The translations under genes and the position numbers were made by a program. A stretch of DNA of 64,000 bases from contig CAMHAM010000013.1 in NCBI GenBank assembly GCA_946183415.1, forward strand, positions 1-64,000, given 5' to 3'. Position 1 is the first letter of the stretch; each line of letters starts with the position of its first letter. The notes beneath the pieces were generated by a model. That model did no database searches, had not been told where the DNA came from, and worked only from the letters and a program-made list of their open reading frames with translations. This document shows positions 1 to 8,130 of the stretch, in pieces. Origin of the DNA: an uncultured Prevotella sp. (lineage in GTDB: Bacteria > Bacteroidota > Bacteroidia > Bacteroidales > Bacteroidaceae).

Positions 1-1
1 A

Positions 2-1018
2 ACTGTAGTCACCAGCAAGGAGTTCTCTTTGGAGAAAGCACGTGAAGTATTGAAGAATGAGACCATCGCCGTGATTGGTTATGGTGTACAGGGTCCTGGA
101 CAGGCTTGCAACCTGCGTGACAATGGTTTCAATGTGATTGTTGGTCAGCGTCAGGGTAAGACCTACGACAAGGCTGTGGCTGATGGTTGGGTTCCTGGTG
201 AGACACTGTTCTCTATCGAGGAGGCTGCCGAGAAGGGTACCATCCTCTGCATGCTTCTGAGCGATGCTGGTCAGATTCAGCAGTGGCCCACCATTAAGAA
301 ATATCTGAAGCCTGGTAAGACGCTGTACTACAGCCATGGCTTTGCCATCAACTGGAGCGATCGCACAGGTGTTATTCCTCCAAAGGATGTCGATGTGATT
401 ATGGTGGCTCCGAAGGGTTCTGGTACTTCTCTGCGTACGATGTTCTGCGAGGGCCGCGGCCTGAACTGCTCATACGCTGTCTATCAGGACGCTTCAGGCA
501 AGGCTAAGGAGAAGACGATTGCTTTCGGTATCGGCATTGGCGCTGGTTATCTGTTTGAGACCACCTTCCAGCGCGAGGCTACCTCAGACCTCACTGGTGA
601 GCGTGGAAGTCTGATGGGTGCTATTCAGGGTTTGCTGTTGGCACAGTATGAGGTGCTCCGCGAGCACGGACACTCTCCCTCAGAGGCCTTCAACGAGACT
701 GTTGAGGAACTGACCCAGAGCCTTGGCCCGCTCTTCGGTGCTAAGGGTATGGACTGGATGTATGCCAACTGCTCGACAACTGCTCAGCGCGGTGCGCTCG
801 ACTGGGCTCCCCGTTTCCACGATGCCATCAAGCCTGTGATGGAGTGGCTGTATTACTCTGTTCAGACTGGTAACGAGGCTCAGATTACTATCGATGCCAA
901 CTCGAAGCCCGACTATCGTGCGGGTCTGGAGAAAGAGCTTGAGGCCATGCGCAATCAGGAGATGTGGCGCGCAGGCGAGACCGTACGCAAGCTTCGTCCT
1001 GAGAACCAAGATGTATAA
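2..1018 (+). CDS. ilvC: Ketol-acid reductoisomerase, 5'-truncated by window edge
   Basis: Second enzyme of valine, leucine and isoleucine biosynthesis: NADPH-dependent isomerisation and reduction of acetolactate or acetohydroxybutyrate. The frame is open from base 2, so the start lies outside the window; the TTG at 29 is internal. The Rossmann motif reads IAVIGYGVQGPGQ, and the C-terminal knotted domain contains the conserved stretches around GSGTSLR, ATSDLTGERG and EAFNETVEE. The GPGQ form and overall sequence are those of the Bacteroidetes branch, normally about 347 residues, so only about a dozen residues should be missing. A hairpin terminator follows 8 bp after the stop. The identity is very secure. 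Confidence 0.97.
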   Translation, partial: TVVTSKEFSLEKAREVLKNETIAVIGYGVQGPGQACNLRDNGFNVIVGQRQGKTYDKAVADGWVPGETLFSIEEAAEKGTILCMLLSDAGQIQQWPTIKKYLKPGKTLYYSHGFAINWSDRTGVIPPKDVDVIMVAPKGSGTSLRTMFCEGRGLNCSYAVYQDASGKAKEKTIAFGIGIGAGYLFETTFQREATSDLTGERGSLMGAIQGLLLAQYEVLREHGHSPSEAFNETVEELTQSLGPLFGAKGMDWMYANCSTTAQRGALDWAPRFHDAIKPVMEWLYYSVQTGNEAQITIDANSKPDYRAGLEKELEAMRNQEMWRAGETVRKLRPENQDV

Positions 1019-1026
1019 TCATAACA

Positions 1027-1058
1027 AATTGCGGGGGTGTGTGTACACTCCCGCAATT
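1027..1058 (+). terminator. Intrinsic terminator after ilvC
   Basis: A 14-bp stem with one G-U pair and a GTGT loop, beginning AATTGCGGG, is followed by CATTTTAAT. It directly follows the ilvC stop codon and lies 15 bp before the next start. Confidence 0.75.
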
Positions 1059-1073
1059 CATTTTAATACTTAA

Positions 1074-1538
1074 ATGGCAAAATTAGTAATCAATTCGTAT
1101 GACGAATTCGCAGCATATCTGGGACAGGAACTGGGCGCCTCAGACTGGCTGCAGATCGACCAAGACCGTATCAACCTCTTTGCTGACGCCACCCTTGACC
1201 ATCAGTGGATTCATGTCGACGTGGAGCGCGCCAAAGTGGAAAGTCAGTTTCATAGCACTATCGCCCACGGCTATCTGACGCTCTCCGTGCTGCCGTATCT
1301 GTGGAACCAGATCATTGAGGTGAACAACATCAAGATGCTTGTGAACTATGGCATGGACAAGATGCGCTTCGGGCAGCCAGTGGTGACGGGCTCCCGGGTG
1401 AGGATGACGACCAAGTTGCACAACATCCAGAACCTGCGTGGCATCTGCAAGGTAGAGATTGATTTCAAGATTGAGATAGAAGGACAGCGCAAACCTGCCC
1501 TGGAGGGCATCGCCTCGTTCCTGTACTACTTTAAATAG
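1074..1538 (+). CDS. MaoC-like (R)-specific enoyl-CoA hydratase family protein
   Basis: A 154-residue single hot-dog-fold protein of the MaoC dehydratase family. Members hydrate trans-2-enoyl-CoA or act on related thioesters. The hydratase motif region is visible at about residues 37-62: FADATLDHQWIHVD followed by STIAHGYLTLS. It has the expected Asp and His positions, although the usual GDxNPxH form is altered to ATLDHQWIH. The length is typical for stand-alone R-hydratases. It lies alone between a terminator and an inverted repeat, so its pathway cannot be read from the neighbours. Substrate is unknown; the fold assignment is firm. Confidence 0.85.
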   Translation: MAKLVINSYDEFAAYLGQELGASDWLQIDQDRINLFADATLDHQWIHVDVERAKVESQFHSTIAHGYLTLSVLPYLWNQIIEVNNIKMLVNYGMDKMRFGQPVVTGSRVRMTTKLHNIQNLRGICKVEIDFKIEIEGQRKPALEGIASFLYYFK

Positions 1539-1544
1539 GTATTA

Positions 1545-1636
1545 GTTTACAGTTGACGGTTTACAGATATAATGCTGGCAAGCCGTTCTGACTATAGAAG
1601 TAATCAGCTGTAAACCGTAAACTGTAAACAGTAAAC
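1545..1636. repeat. Intergenic inverted repeat of GTTTACAG-type heptamers
   Basis: The left arm (1545-1566) and right arm (1608-1629, extending to 1636) are complementary over 22 bp with one mismatch. They are built from short GTTTAC-type units. The repeat fills most of the gap between the MaoC and PurF-like genes and may act as a terminator or mRNA-end structure. A related design occurs at 34268-34373. Confidence 0.7.
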
Positions 1637-1644
1637 ATAATAAT

Positions 1645-3096
1645 ATGGGAGGATTCTTTGGAACCATCAGTACAAAGTGTTGCGTCAACGATCTGTTCTA
1701 CGGAACTGACTACAACTCACACCTTGGTACGCGTCGAGCAGGCCTGGTGACCTTCGATCAAGAGAAAGGCTTCAGTCGTAAGATTCATAACCTGGAGCGT
1801 GACTATTTCCGTTCGAAGTTCGAAGACGAGCTCGACTCCTTTTCGGGCAATCAGGGCATCGGTGTGATTAGTGATACCGATCCGCAGCCTATCCTTGTAA
1901 ACTCACACCTGGGGCGTTATGCCGTGGTGACCGTGGCGAAGATTACCAATATAGATGAGATCGCAAAAGAACTGCTGGAGCGCAGGATGCATTTCAGTGA
2001 GTATTCGGCCAACACTATCAACCAGACGGAACTCGTGGCGCTGCTCATCAATATGGGCCGCTCGTTTGTAGAAGGCATCAACCTGGTATACAGGAAGATA
2101 GAAGGCTCCTGTTCGATGCTTATCCTTACGGAAAAGGGTATCATTGCTGCCCGCGACTTCTTAGGCCGCACACCAGTGGTCATCGGCAAGAAAGAAGGAG
2201 CATACGCTGTGTCGAGTGAGACGACCAGTTTCCCTAATCTGGACTATCACCGTGAGAGAGACCTTGGACCAGGCGAGATCGTGCTGCTGACATCTGACAA
2301 GATGGAAGTGCTTCAGGAGCCATTCAAGCGCGAGCAAATCTGTTCTTTCCTATGGGTTTACTACGGTTTCCCTGCCTCTGACTATAATGGTATCAATGTG
2401 GAGGCAGTGCGCGAGGCTAACGGAAAGAAGATGGGTGAGGCTGACGATACCGAGGTAGACAGTGTTTGTGGCGTGCCCGACTCTGGTGTGGGTATGGCCC
2501 TTGGCTATGCCGAAGGAAAGGGTGTGCCTTATAAGCGGTCTGTTCTGAAATATACGCCTACGTGGCCTCGCTCGTTTACACCCGGCAATCAGGAGAGGCG
2601 TGCACTGGTGGCAAAGATGAAGCTGATACCTAATCCCTCGCTGCTGAGGGATCAGCGCGTGGTGTTTTGCGACGACTCCATCGTGCGTGGTACGCAACTG
2701 AAAGACAATGTGAAGACATTCTTTGAGTATGGAGCAAAGGAGGTTCATTGTCGTATCTCGTGTCCGCCTTTGGTATATGGTTGTCCGTTTATTGGCTTTA
2801 CCTCGTCGAAGAGTGATATGGAGCTCATCACGCGTCGTATCATTAAAGACTTTGAAGGTGATGATAAGAAGAACCTCGAGAAATATGCTCAGACAGATTC
2901 GCCGGAGTACAAACGGATGGTGGCCGAGATTGCCCGCCGCCTGGGCCTGACAACGCTGAAGTTTGCCCGTCTGGAAGACCTTGTCGATGCCATCGGTATG
3001 CCGAAATGCAAGCTCTGTACACACTGTTTTGATGGCTCGAGCTACTGTCATGAGCGTGACATGGAGGATGAGCGCCAGCTGAAATTGGATTTTTAG
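1645..3096 (+). CDS. PurF-like amidophosphoribosyltransferase paralog lacking the N-terminal catalytic Cys
   Basis: A 483-residue homolog of glutamine PRPP amidotransferase. The phosphoribosyltransferase half is intact, with the PRPP loop VVFCDDSIVRGT at about residues 339-350. Cysteines matching the four Fe-S ligands of Bacillus-type PurF are also present: ICSF near 230, PPLVYGC near 375, and CTHCFDG near 458. The N-terminal Ntn-glutaminase, however, starts MGGFFGT. Residue 2, normally the nucleophilic Cys exposed by propeptide or Met removal, is Gly. No upstream in-frame start restores it; the nearest cysteines are residues 12-13. The protein may use free ammonia, an amidotransferase partner, or have another role. 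It sits convergent to recQ, 4 bp apart. Confidence 0.88.
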   Translation: MGGFFGTISTKCCVNDLFYGTDYNSHLGTRRAGLVTFDQEKGFSRKIHNLERDYFRSKFEDELDSFSGNQGIGVISDTDPQPILVNSHLGRYAVVTVAKITNIDEIAKELLERRMHFSEYSANTINQTELVALLINMGRSFVEGINLVYRKIEGSCSMLILTEKGIIAARDFLGRTPVVIGKKEGAYAVSSETTSFPNLDYHRERDLGPGEIVLLTSDKMEVLQEPFKREQICSFLWVYYGFPASDYNGINVEAVREANGKKMGEADDTEVDSVCGVPDSGVGMALGYAEGKGVPYKRSVLKYTPTWPRSFTPGNQERRALVAKMKLIPNPSLLRDQRVVFCDDSIVRGTQLKDNVKTFFEYGAKEVHCRISCPPLVYGCPFIGFTSSKSDMELITRRIIKDFEGDDKKNLEKYAQTDSPEYKRMVAEIARRLGLTTLKFARLEDLVDAIGMPKCKLCTHCFDGSSYCHERDMEDERQLKLDF

Positions 3097-3100
3097 GAGT

Positions 3101-5029
3101 TTATAGGCGGGTGAGGAGGCCGTCGTCTTGACGGATGTACTCTTCCTGAAAAAGATAATCGAGCGCGGCATTCAGTTCGTCGGAAGGCAACTGAATGTCG
3201 CGTAAGTCTGTAATAGGGTGGGGCTTACCGTCATCGAGTAGATCCAGAATCTTCTCCATTGCCTCGTTGAGGCGTGGTTCTGACACCATACCTTCTTGAC
3301 GGTGGCTGAGACAGACATCACATTGGCGGCAGTCGTGGTCGTTGTATTCCCCAAAATAGCGGAGCAACTGACGACTGCGGCAGACGTTATCGTTGGTGGC
3401 ATAGACAATCATGGCGTGGATGCGCTCGGCAAACTGCGCCTTTCGTTCCTCATAGATGACGGGCATGAGCTGGATATGCTCTTTATCCTCGCGCCGTTGG
3501 GTGTAACGGATATAGGGCGTCTTTTTCTGTGGGATGAAGTGGATGATATGCCGCTGGCTAAGATTCTTCAGTATCAGGTAGACCTGTTGGGATTGCAGGC
3601 CGCATTGTTGGGCAATGAATGATTCGTCGATATAATTATAATCGGTAAAGAGTCCACCATAGTTGCGTAACAGGGCCGTGATGACACGCTCTTCGTTGTC
3701 AGTATTGTTCTCCAGGCGGTAGAGCTCGTTACGGCTGACAGTGAACATGACACGTGCCTGATTATCCTGTTCCTCTGTATATTCGATATAACCTGCACGG
3801 TTGAGAATTTTAAGGGCAGAGTCGACTTGAATGGGGAAATGGCGGAAGGCGTGACAGAACTTATCTATGTTGAACTCGAAGGTGTGGTTATATCCAGAGC
3901 CAACACCTATCTGATAAAAATAAGCGAGTTGCTCGTAGACTTCGCGGATGAAGTCTTTCTCCGGGAAGGTGTCGGAGATTCGCTTTTCGAGTTTGCGGTG
4001 ATCGGCATCATTATATAGCAACACCGCGTAGGCTTTCTGCCCGTCGCGCCCAGCACGTCCAGCCTCCTGGAAGTAGGCCTCGACACTATCGGGGCAATCG
4101 ACATGGATAACCACCCGCACGTCGGGCTTGTCGATCCCCATGCCAAAAGCATTCGTCGCTACCATCACACGGGTCTGATCGTTCTGCCAGGATAGCTGGC
4201 GCACATCTTTCGTGGCAGTGTCGAGTCCCGCATGATAGAAGGTGGCAGAGATGCCTGCTTCGTTGAGTAGCTCGGCAAATTCCTTCGTGCGGCGGCGACT
4301 GCGGGTGTAGACGATAGCCGCTCCCTTGACATTCTTGAGGATATGGATGAGTTGCTCGCGTTTATCTGTGGCCTGACGGACGACATAAGCAAGGTTCTTG
4401 CGCTCGAAAGACATTCTGAAAACGTGGAAACTTCGAGAAGTGGGGAGAGGGGAGTGAGGAGGGGGGAGTAGTTTCTCTTGAATATCATCTACAACCAGTG
4501 GAGTTGCTGTGGCCGTGAGTGCGAGCACAGGTATACCAGGGAGAAATTTGCGAATCTTAGCAATCTCAAGGTATGAGGGGCGGAAATCATAACCCCACTG
4601 TGAGATACAGTGAGCCTCGTCGACAGTGATGAAACTGACGTGCATATGACGGAGTTTCGTCTGGAATAGTTCGGAAGAGAGACGCTCAGGAGATACGTAG
4701 AGGATCTTCACGGCACCGAAGATGCAATTCTCGAGGGTGATGACAATCTCTTCGCGGGTGAGTCCTGAATAAATAGCTGCGGCACGGATGCCACGGCGGC
4801 GAAGGTTCTCTACCTGATCCTTCATCAGGGCGATGAGGGGGGTAATCACAATACAAGTGCCTTCCTTCGACAGGGCAGGCACTTGAAACGTGATGGATTT
4901 TCCACCTCCTGTAGGCATCAGTCCCAACGTGTCGTGACCGCTACCTATTGACTCGATGATTTCGCGCTGAATACCACGGAAATCATCATAGCCCCAGTAT
5001 TGGCGGAGGATGTCCTGATAAGATGTCAT
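3101..5029 (-). CDS. recQ: RecQ-family ATP-dependent DNA helicase
   Basis: A 3'-5' superfamily 2 DNA helicase of recombination and replication repair, 642 residues. The Walker A is TGGGKS (about 40-45) and the Walker B is DEAH (137-140). Helicase C motifs include ATNAFGMGIDKPDVR and QEAGRAGRDG. The RecQ-type zinc cluster is visible near 555-580 (CRSRQLL, then CRQCDVC). The tail carries a winged-helix-like region, but no clear HRDC domain. Its ATG overlaps the recJ stop by 4 bp (ATGA), so recJ and recQ are translationally coupled, an arrangement fitting RecQ-RecJ cooperation in end resection. Confidence 0.95.
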   Translation of the reverse strand: MTSYQDILRQYWGYDDFRGIQREIIESIGSGHDTLGLMPTGGGKSITFQVPALSKEGTCIVITPLIALMKDQVENLRRRGIRAAAIYSGLTREEIVITLENCIFGAVKILYVSPERLSSELFQTKLRHMHVSFITVDEAHCISQWGYDFRPSYLEIAKIRKFLPGIPVLALTATATPLVVDDIQEKLLPPPHSPLPTSRSFHVFRMSFERKNLAYVVRQATDKREQLIHILKNVKGAAIVYTRSRRRTKEFAELLNEAGISATFYHAGLDTATKDVRQLSWQNDQTRVMVATNAFGMGIDKPDVRVVIHVDCPDSVEAYFQEAGRAGRDGQKAYAVLLYNDADHRKLEKRISDTFPEKDFIREVYEQLAYFYQIGVGSGYNHTFEFNIDKFCHAFRHFPIQVDSALKILNRAGYIEYTEEQDNQARVMFTVSRNELYRLENNTDNEERVITALLRNYGGLFTDYNYIDESFIAQQCGLQSQQVYLILKNLSQRHIIHFIPQKKTPYIRYTQRREDKEHIQLMPVIYEERKAQFAERIHAMIVYATNDNVCRSRQLLRYFGEYNDHDCRQCDVCLSHRQEGMVSEPRLNEAMEKILDLLDDGKPHPITDLRDIQLPSDELNAALDYLFQEEYIRQDDGLLTRL

Positions 5030-6759
5030 TCTGTGTCGGAAGACTCTGACGGCTGGATATCCTCGATCTGCAGCTGTACCTCGCTACGCTTGTAGATATT
5101 GTCTTCGATGGTGTAGACGATATCAAACGAGCGTTTCGACTTGATGTATCGCGCAGACGCACTCTGTCCAAAAGCGATGCCGTTGAGGACATTGCTTGAC
5201 TTGGAGTCTACGAGTTCGAGTTTGATATGCTCCTGCTGGCGTCCCACCACCTTTGATGTGCCGTAATCGTAGACATTGCGGGTGCAGAAGAGTGGTTTTG
5301 GGTTGTCGGGACCGTGAGGCGCAAACTTCTTCAAGTCGTTGTGCAGCTTCTTCGTAATATCCTTGAAATCAATGACGGCATTGATGTCGAGCGTCGCTTC
5401 CGTCTGCTCGGGCAGGATATGCTCGGTGACGTATTTCTGGAAACGGCGACGGAACTCGGGGATGTTTTCTATCTTCATCGAGAGACCAACGGCATAAGTG
5501 TGACCACCGAAGTTCTCAAGCAGGTCACGGCAACTCTTGATGGCATCATAGAGGTCATAGCCTGCCACACTGCGGGCAGAACCCGTGGCTAGGCCGTTGT
5601 GCTTGGTGAGCACTACTGTCGGACGATAATAGAGTTCGGTCAGTCGTGAGGCAACGATGCCAATGACACCTTTCTTCCAGTTCTCATCGTAGAGTACGAT
5701 GCTGGAATGGTGCTTTTGACTTTCAAGCTCAGACACAATCTGGTTGGCCTCCTCTGTCATCTGTTTGTCGACATCCTTGCGCTGCTCGTTGTATTCATTA
5801 ATCAGGTTGGCTTCAGCTAAGGCCTTATTGAAATCACGTTCTACCAACAGGTCGACAGCCTCTGTGCCGTTCTGCATACGCCCAGAGGCATTGATGCGCG
5901 GTCCGATTTTGAACACGATATCGCTCATGGTAATCTCGCGGCCTGTCAGTCCGCAGATCTCAATGATCGATTTCAGTCCTACTGAAGGATTGGTGTTCAG
6001 CTGTTTCAGTCCGTGGAAGGCCAGGATACGGTTCTCCCCCATGATGGGTACGATATCGGCGGCAATACTGACCGCACAAAAATCGAGTAGGGGAATGAGT
6101 CGCGAGAAGGGAATGCCGTTGTTCTTGGCAAAAGCCTGCATAAACTTGAAGCCTACACCGCATCCGCAGAGATGCTTAAAGGGGTAGGTAGAGTCTTCAC
6201 GCTTAGGATTCAGAATAGCCACCGCGTCAGGCAATTCATCATCAGGCACGTGATGATCACAGATAATGAAATCGATGCCCAAGCTCTTCGCATAGGCGAT
6301 TTCATCGATTGCCTTAATGCCGCAATCCAGCACAATAATAAGTTTGATACCATGTTCGGCTGCGTAGTCCAATCCCTTTTTGCTGATACCATACCCCTCT
6401 TCATAACGATCGGGAATATAGTACTCAATGTTAGAGTAGAACTGCAGTAAGAACTTGTACACCAAAGCTACCGCCGTACATCCGTCGACATCATAGTCGC
6501 CATACACCATGATACGCTCTTTGCGCCCCATAGCATCGTTCAGCCTGTCGACTGCCACGTCCATGTCATTCATCAGGAACGGGTCAATCAGTTCGTTTAG
6601 CATCGGACGGAAGAAGCGCTTGGCTGCACTCTCCGTCTTGATACCGCGCTGAATGAGCAGGTCTGCGAGGATCGGACTCATGCCGATCTTCTCTCCCAGC
6701 TCCTTAGCTGCCGTCTGTCGTTCTGATGTAGGTGGTTCGTAATTCCATTTGAAATGCAT
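5026..6759 (-). CDS. recJ: Single-stranded-DNA-specific exonuclease RecJ
   Basis: A 5'-3' single-strand exonuclease of the DHH phosphoesterase superfamily, 577 residues, a normal length. Metal-binding motifs are DYDVDG (88-93), DCG (about 145-147) and DHH (168-170). DHHA1-type features follow at GIVASRLTE and at the GSARS and FGGHTYAVG stretches. The C-terminal OB-like region reaches the stop, which overlaps the recQ start. ATG at 6759 is the first plausible start. No clear -7 box was found immediately upstream in the AT-rich 150-bp gap. Confidence 0.96.
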   Translation of the reverse strand: MHFKWNYEPPTSERQTAAKELGEKIGMSPILADLLIQRGIKTESAAKRFFRPMLNELIDPFLMNDMDVAVDRLNDAMGRKERIMVYGDYDVDGCTAVALVYKFLLQFYSNIEYYIPDRYEEGYGISKKGLDYAAEHGIKLIIVLDCGIKAIDEIAYAKSLGIDFIICDHHVPDDELPDAVAILNPKREDSTYPFKHLCGCGVGFKFMQAFAKNNGIPFSRLIPLLDFCAVSIAADIVPIMGENRILAFHGLKQLNTNPSVGLKSIIEICGLTGREITMSDIVFKIGPRINASGRMQNGTEAVDLLVERDFNKALAEANLINEYNEQRKDVDKQMTEEANQIVSELESQKHHSSIVLYDENWKKGVIGIVASRLTELYYRPTVVLTKHNGLATGSARSVAGYDLYDAIKSCRDLLENFGGHTYAVGLSMKIENIPEFRRRFQKYVTEHILPEQTEATLDINAVIDFKDITKKLHNDLKKFAPHGPDNPKPLFCTRNVYDYGTSKVVGRQQEHIKLELVDSKSSNVLNGIAFGQSASARYIKSKRSFDIVYTIEDNIYKRSEVQLQIEDIQPSESSDTE

Positions 6760-6849
6760 TTATATGTTATTTTTATTCTTATTCGCTTTGGTGGCTACAG
6801 CGCCTATGAAGGCAATATAGCGCCCAAAGTTAAGCATAAAAAATGAAAT

Positions 6850-6889
6850 AACGGCATAATCCGTTGAAAAATTAACAGATTATGCCGTT
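6850..6889 (-). terminator. Intrinsic terminator after the C1B peptidase
   Basis: A perfect 12-bp stem, AACGGCATAATC and its complement, has a 16-base loop and is flanked by A- and T-runs. On the minus strand it lies just past the peptidase stop at 6918 and is followed by ATTTCATTTTTT. Confidence 0.8.
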
Positions 6890-6917
6890 TTTTACCTAAA
6901 AAGGATGATAAATGCCC

Positions 6918-8123
6918 TTAAATTCCGAGTTTTTTGCGAATTTCTGCAGGGATAGCGTTCTTGTTGATGAGGAAGTCCATTGTGTTGGCAGCAATGAATG
7001 TTTTGGTCATGTACCAAGTGCCTTTATAGTCTCCTGTCTCACCCCAAGAATTCTTCACCATATAATAGTCTTTGCCGTTCTGATCCTTGGCAACACCATA
7101 GATGAGCATGCCGTGATCGTCGGTAAGTTCCCAGTTGTCGAAACGCTCTTGGCGCAGCTCCTGGGTAGCAACAATCTCTGGAACAGTGCAACCCAGAGAG
7201 TCGATCACGTCGCGCTTCTTGCTGGCGGTCATTTTCAACCACTTGGCCATATCACTACCTTGCAGGCTTTGAGCCGCCTTACTGTCGATGGCGTAGGCAA
7301 GTCCCTTACGGGTGAATCCGTCTTCCGACACGTCGCCGCCCCAGGCAATGGTATAGCCCTGATTGATAGCATTGTCGATCACCTGCATCATCTCGTCCAT
7401 AGGCAGGTTGTAACTCAATGGGAAGCGCCAGTTGTCCTGTACCTCTACTGCAAAGGTTGTATAGAAGGGGTGGTGTGTGAAGCTGGTGATGTTCACATAG
7501 TCGTTGAGGTTGATGCCGAGACTGGCAGCAAAACTCTTCGGTGTGTACTCCTTGCCCTCGTAGGTGAACTTTTCCGGACACTTGCCGAGGTAGGCATCGA
7601 GGATACCCTGCATGCCGGTCTTCCAAGCATTGCTGATTTTCTTGGCATCGCTTTTGGCAACAGCTGCCACATAAGGCTCCAGCACGCCAAAGAACTCGTT
7701 GAAGTTGTTGAGTGAGTCACCGTAGAGTGAGCCAGGGAAAGGCATAGCTTCCTCAGGACAGATACCGTGGTTTTTCAGTGTCTGAAGCACATCCTCAGCA
7801 GAACCGCCCTGTGCAAACTGGCAGTCGCCGTGATAGCGAACCACCTGGATGGCACGCTCCAGATAAGTCTTGTTAGCAACGAAACTCTCGCAGAGGTCGT
7901 ATGTCTTGCCTGTAGCCTTCAGAATCTCGGCCTCAAAGAACGAGAGGGTAGAGTAGTCCCAGCAGGTACCCGAGCGGTTCTGGTCCTTCACACTTGTGAT
8001 GGGGTTCTCCTTGATGATTGTGAAAACGGGCTTGTTGGCGTCTTTTGCAGGTGCCTTCTTCTTGGCAGCCGAAGCACTGAGGGCGATCATTGCCATGAGT
8101 GCAAGTGTTAAAATTTTCTTCAT
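6918..8123 (-). CDS. Secreted C1B (bleomycin hydrolase-type) cysteine peptidase
   Basis: A 401-residue papain-superfamily peptidase of the bleomycin hydrolase/aminopeptidase C group. The N-terminal signal peptide (MKKILTLALMAMIALSASAA) indicates export, unlike cytosolic PepC. The catalytic triad is readable: Cys54 in NRSGTCWDYS, His near 337 in DDHGMLIYGV, and Asn near 357 in VKNSWGE. The oxyanion Gln appears as DQN at 47-49. It lies 7 bp downstream of the M24 peptidase, so the two are probably co-transcribed, suggesting joint peptide utilisation. A strong terminator follows. The family is secure; substrate and final compartment are inferred. Confidence 0.92.
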   Translation of the reverse strand: MKKILTLALMAMIALSASAAKKKAPAKDANKPVFTIIKENPITSVKDQNRSGTCWDYSTLSFFEAEILKATGKTYDLCESFVANKTYLERAIQVVRYHGDCQFAQGGSAEDVLQTLKNHGICPEEAMPFPGSLYGDSLNNFNEFFGVLEPYVAAVAKSDAKKISNAWKTGMQGILDAYLGKCPEKFTYEGKEYTPKSFAASLGINLNDYVNITSFTHHPFYTTFAVEVQDNWRFPLSYNLPMDEMMQVIDNAINQGYTIAWGGDVSEDGFTRKGLAYAIDSKAAQSLQGSDMAKWLKMTASKKRDVIDSLGCTVPEIVATQELRQERFDNWELTDDHGMLIYGVAKDQNGKDYYMVKNSWGETGDYKGTWYMTKTFIAANTMDFLINKNAIPAEIRKKLGI

Positions 8124-8130
8124 TTCTTTT

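Noticed and set aside
1645..1660. Misplaced start hiding the PurF catalytic Cys
   Set aside because: Upstream in-frame sequence is the inverted repeat and contains no Met-Cys-Gly start; the next Cys are at residues 12-13, inside the conserved fold.
2350..3171. Minus-strand frame of 273 codons opposite the PurF paralog
   Set aside because: Antisense to a conserved enzyme, with composition typical of a shadow frame and no signature.
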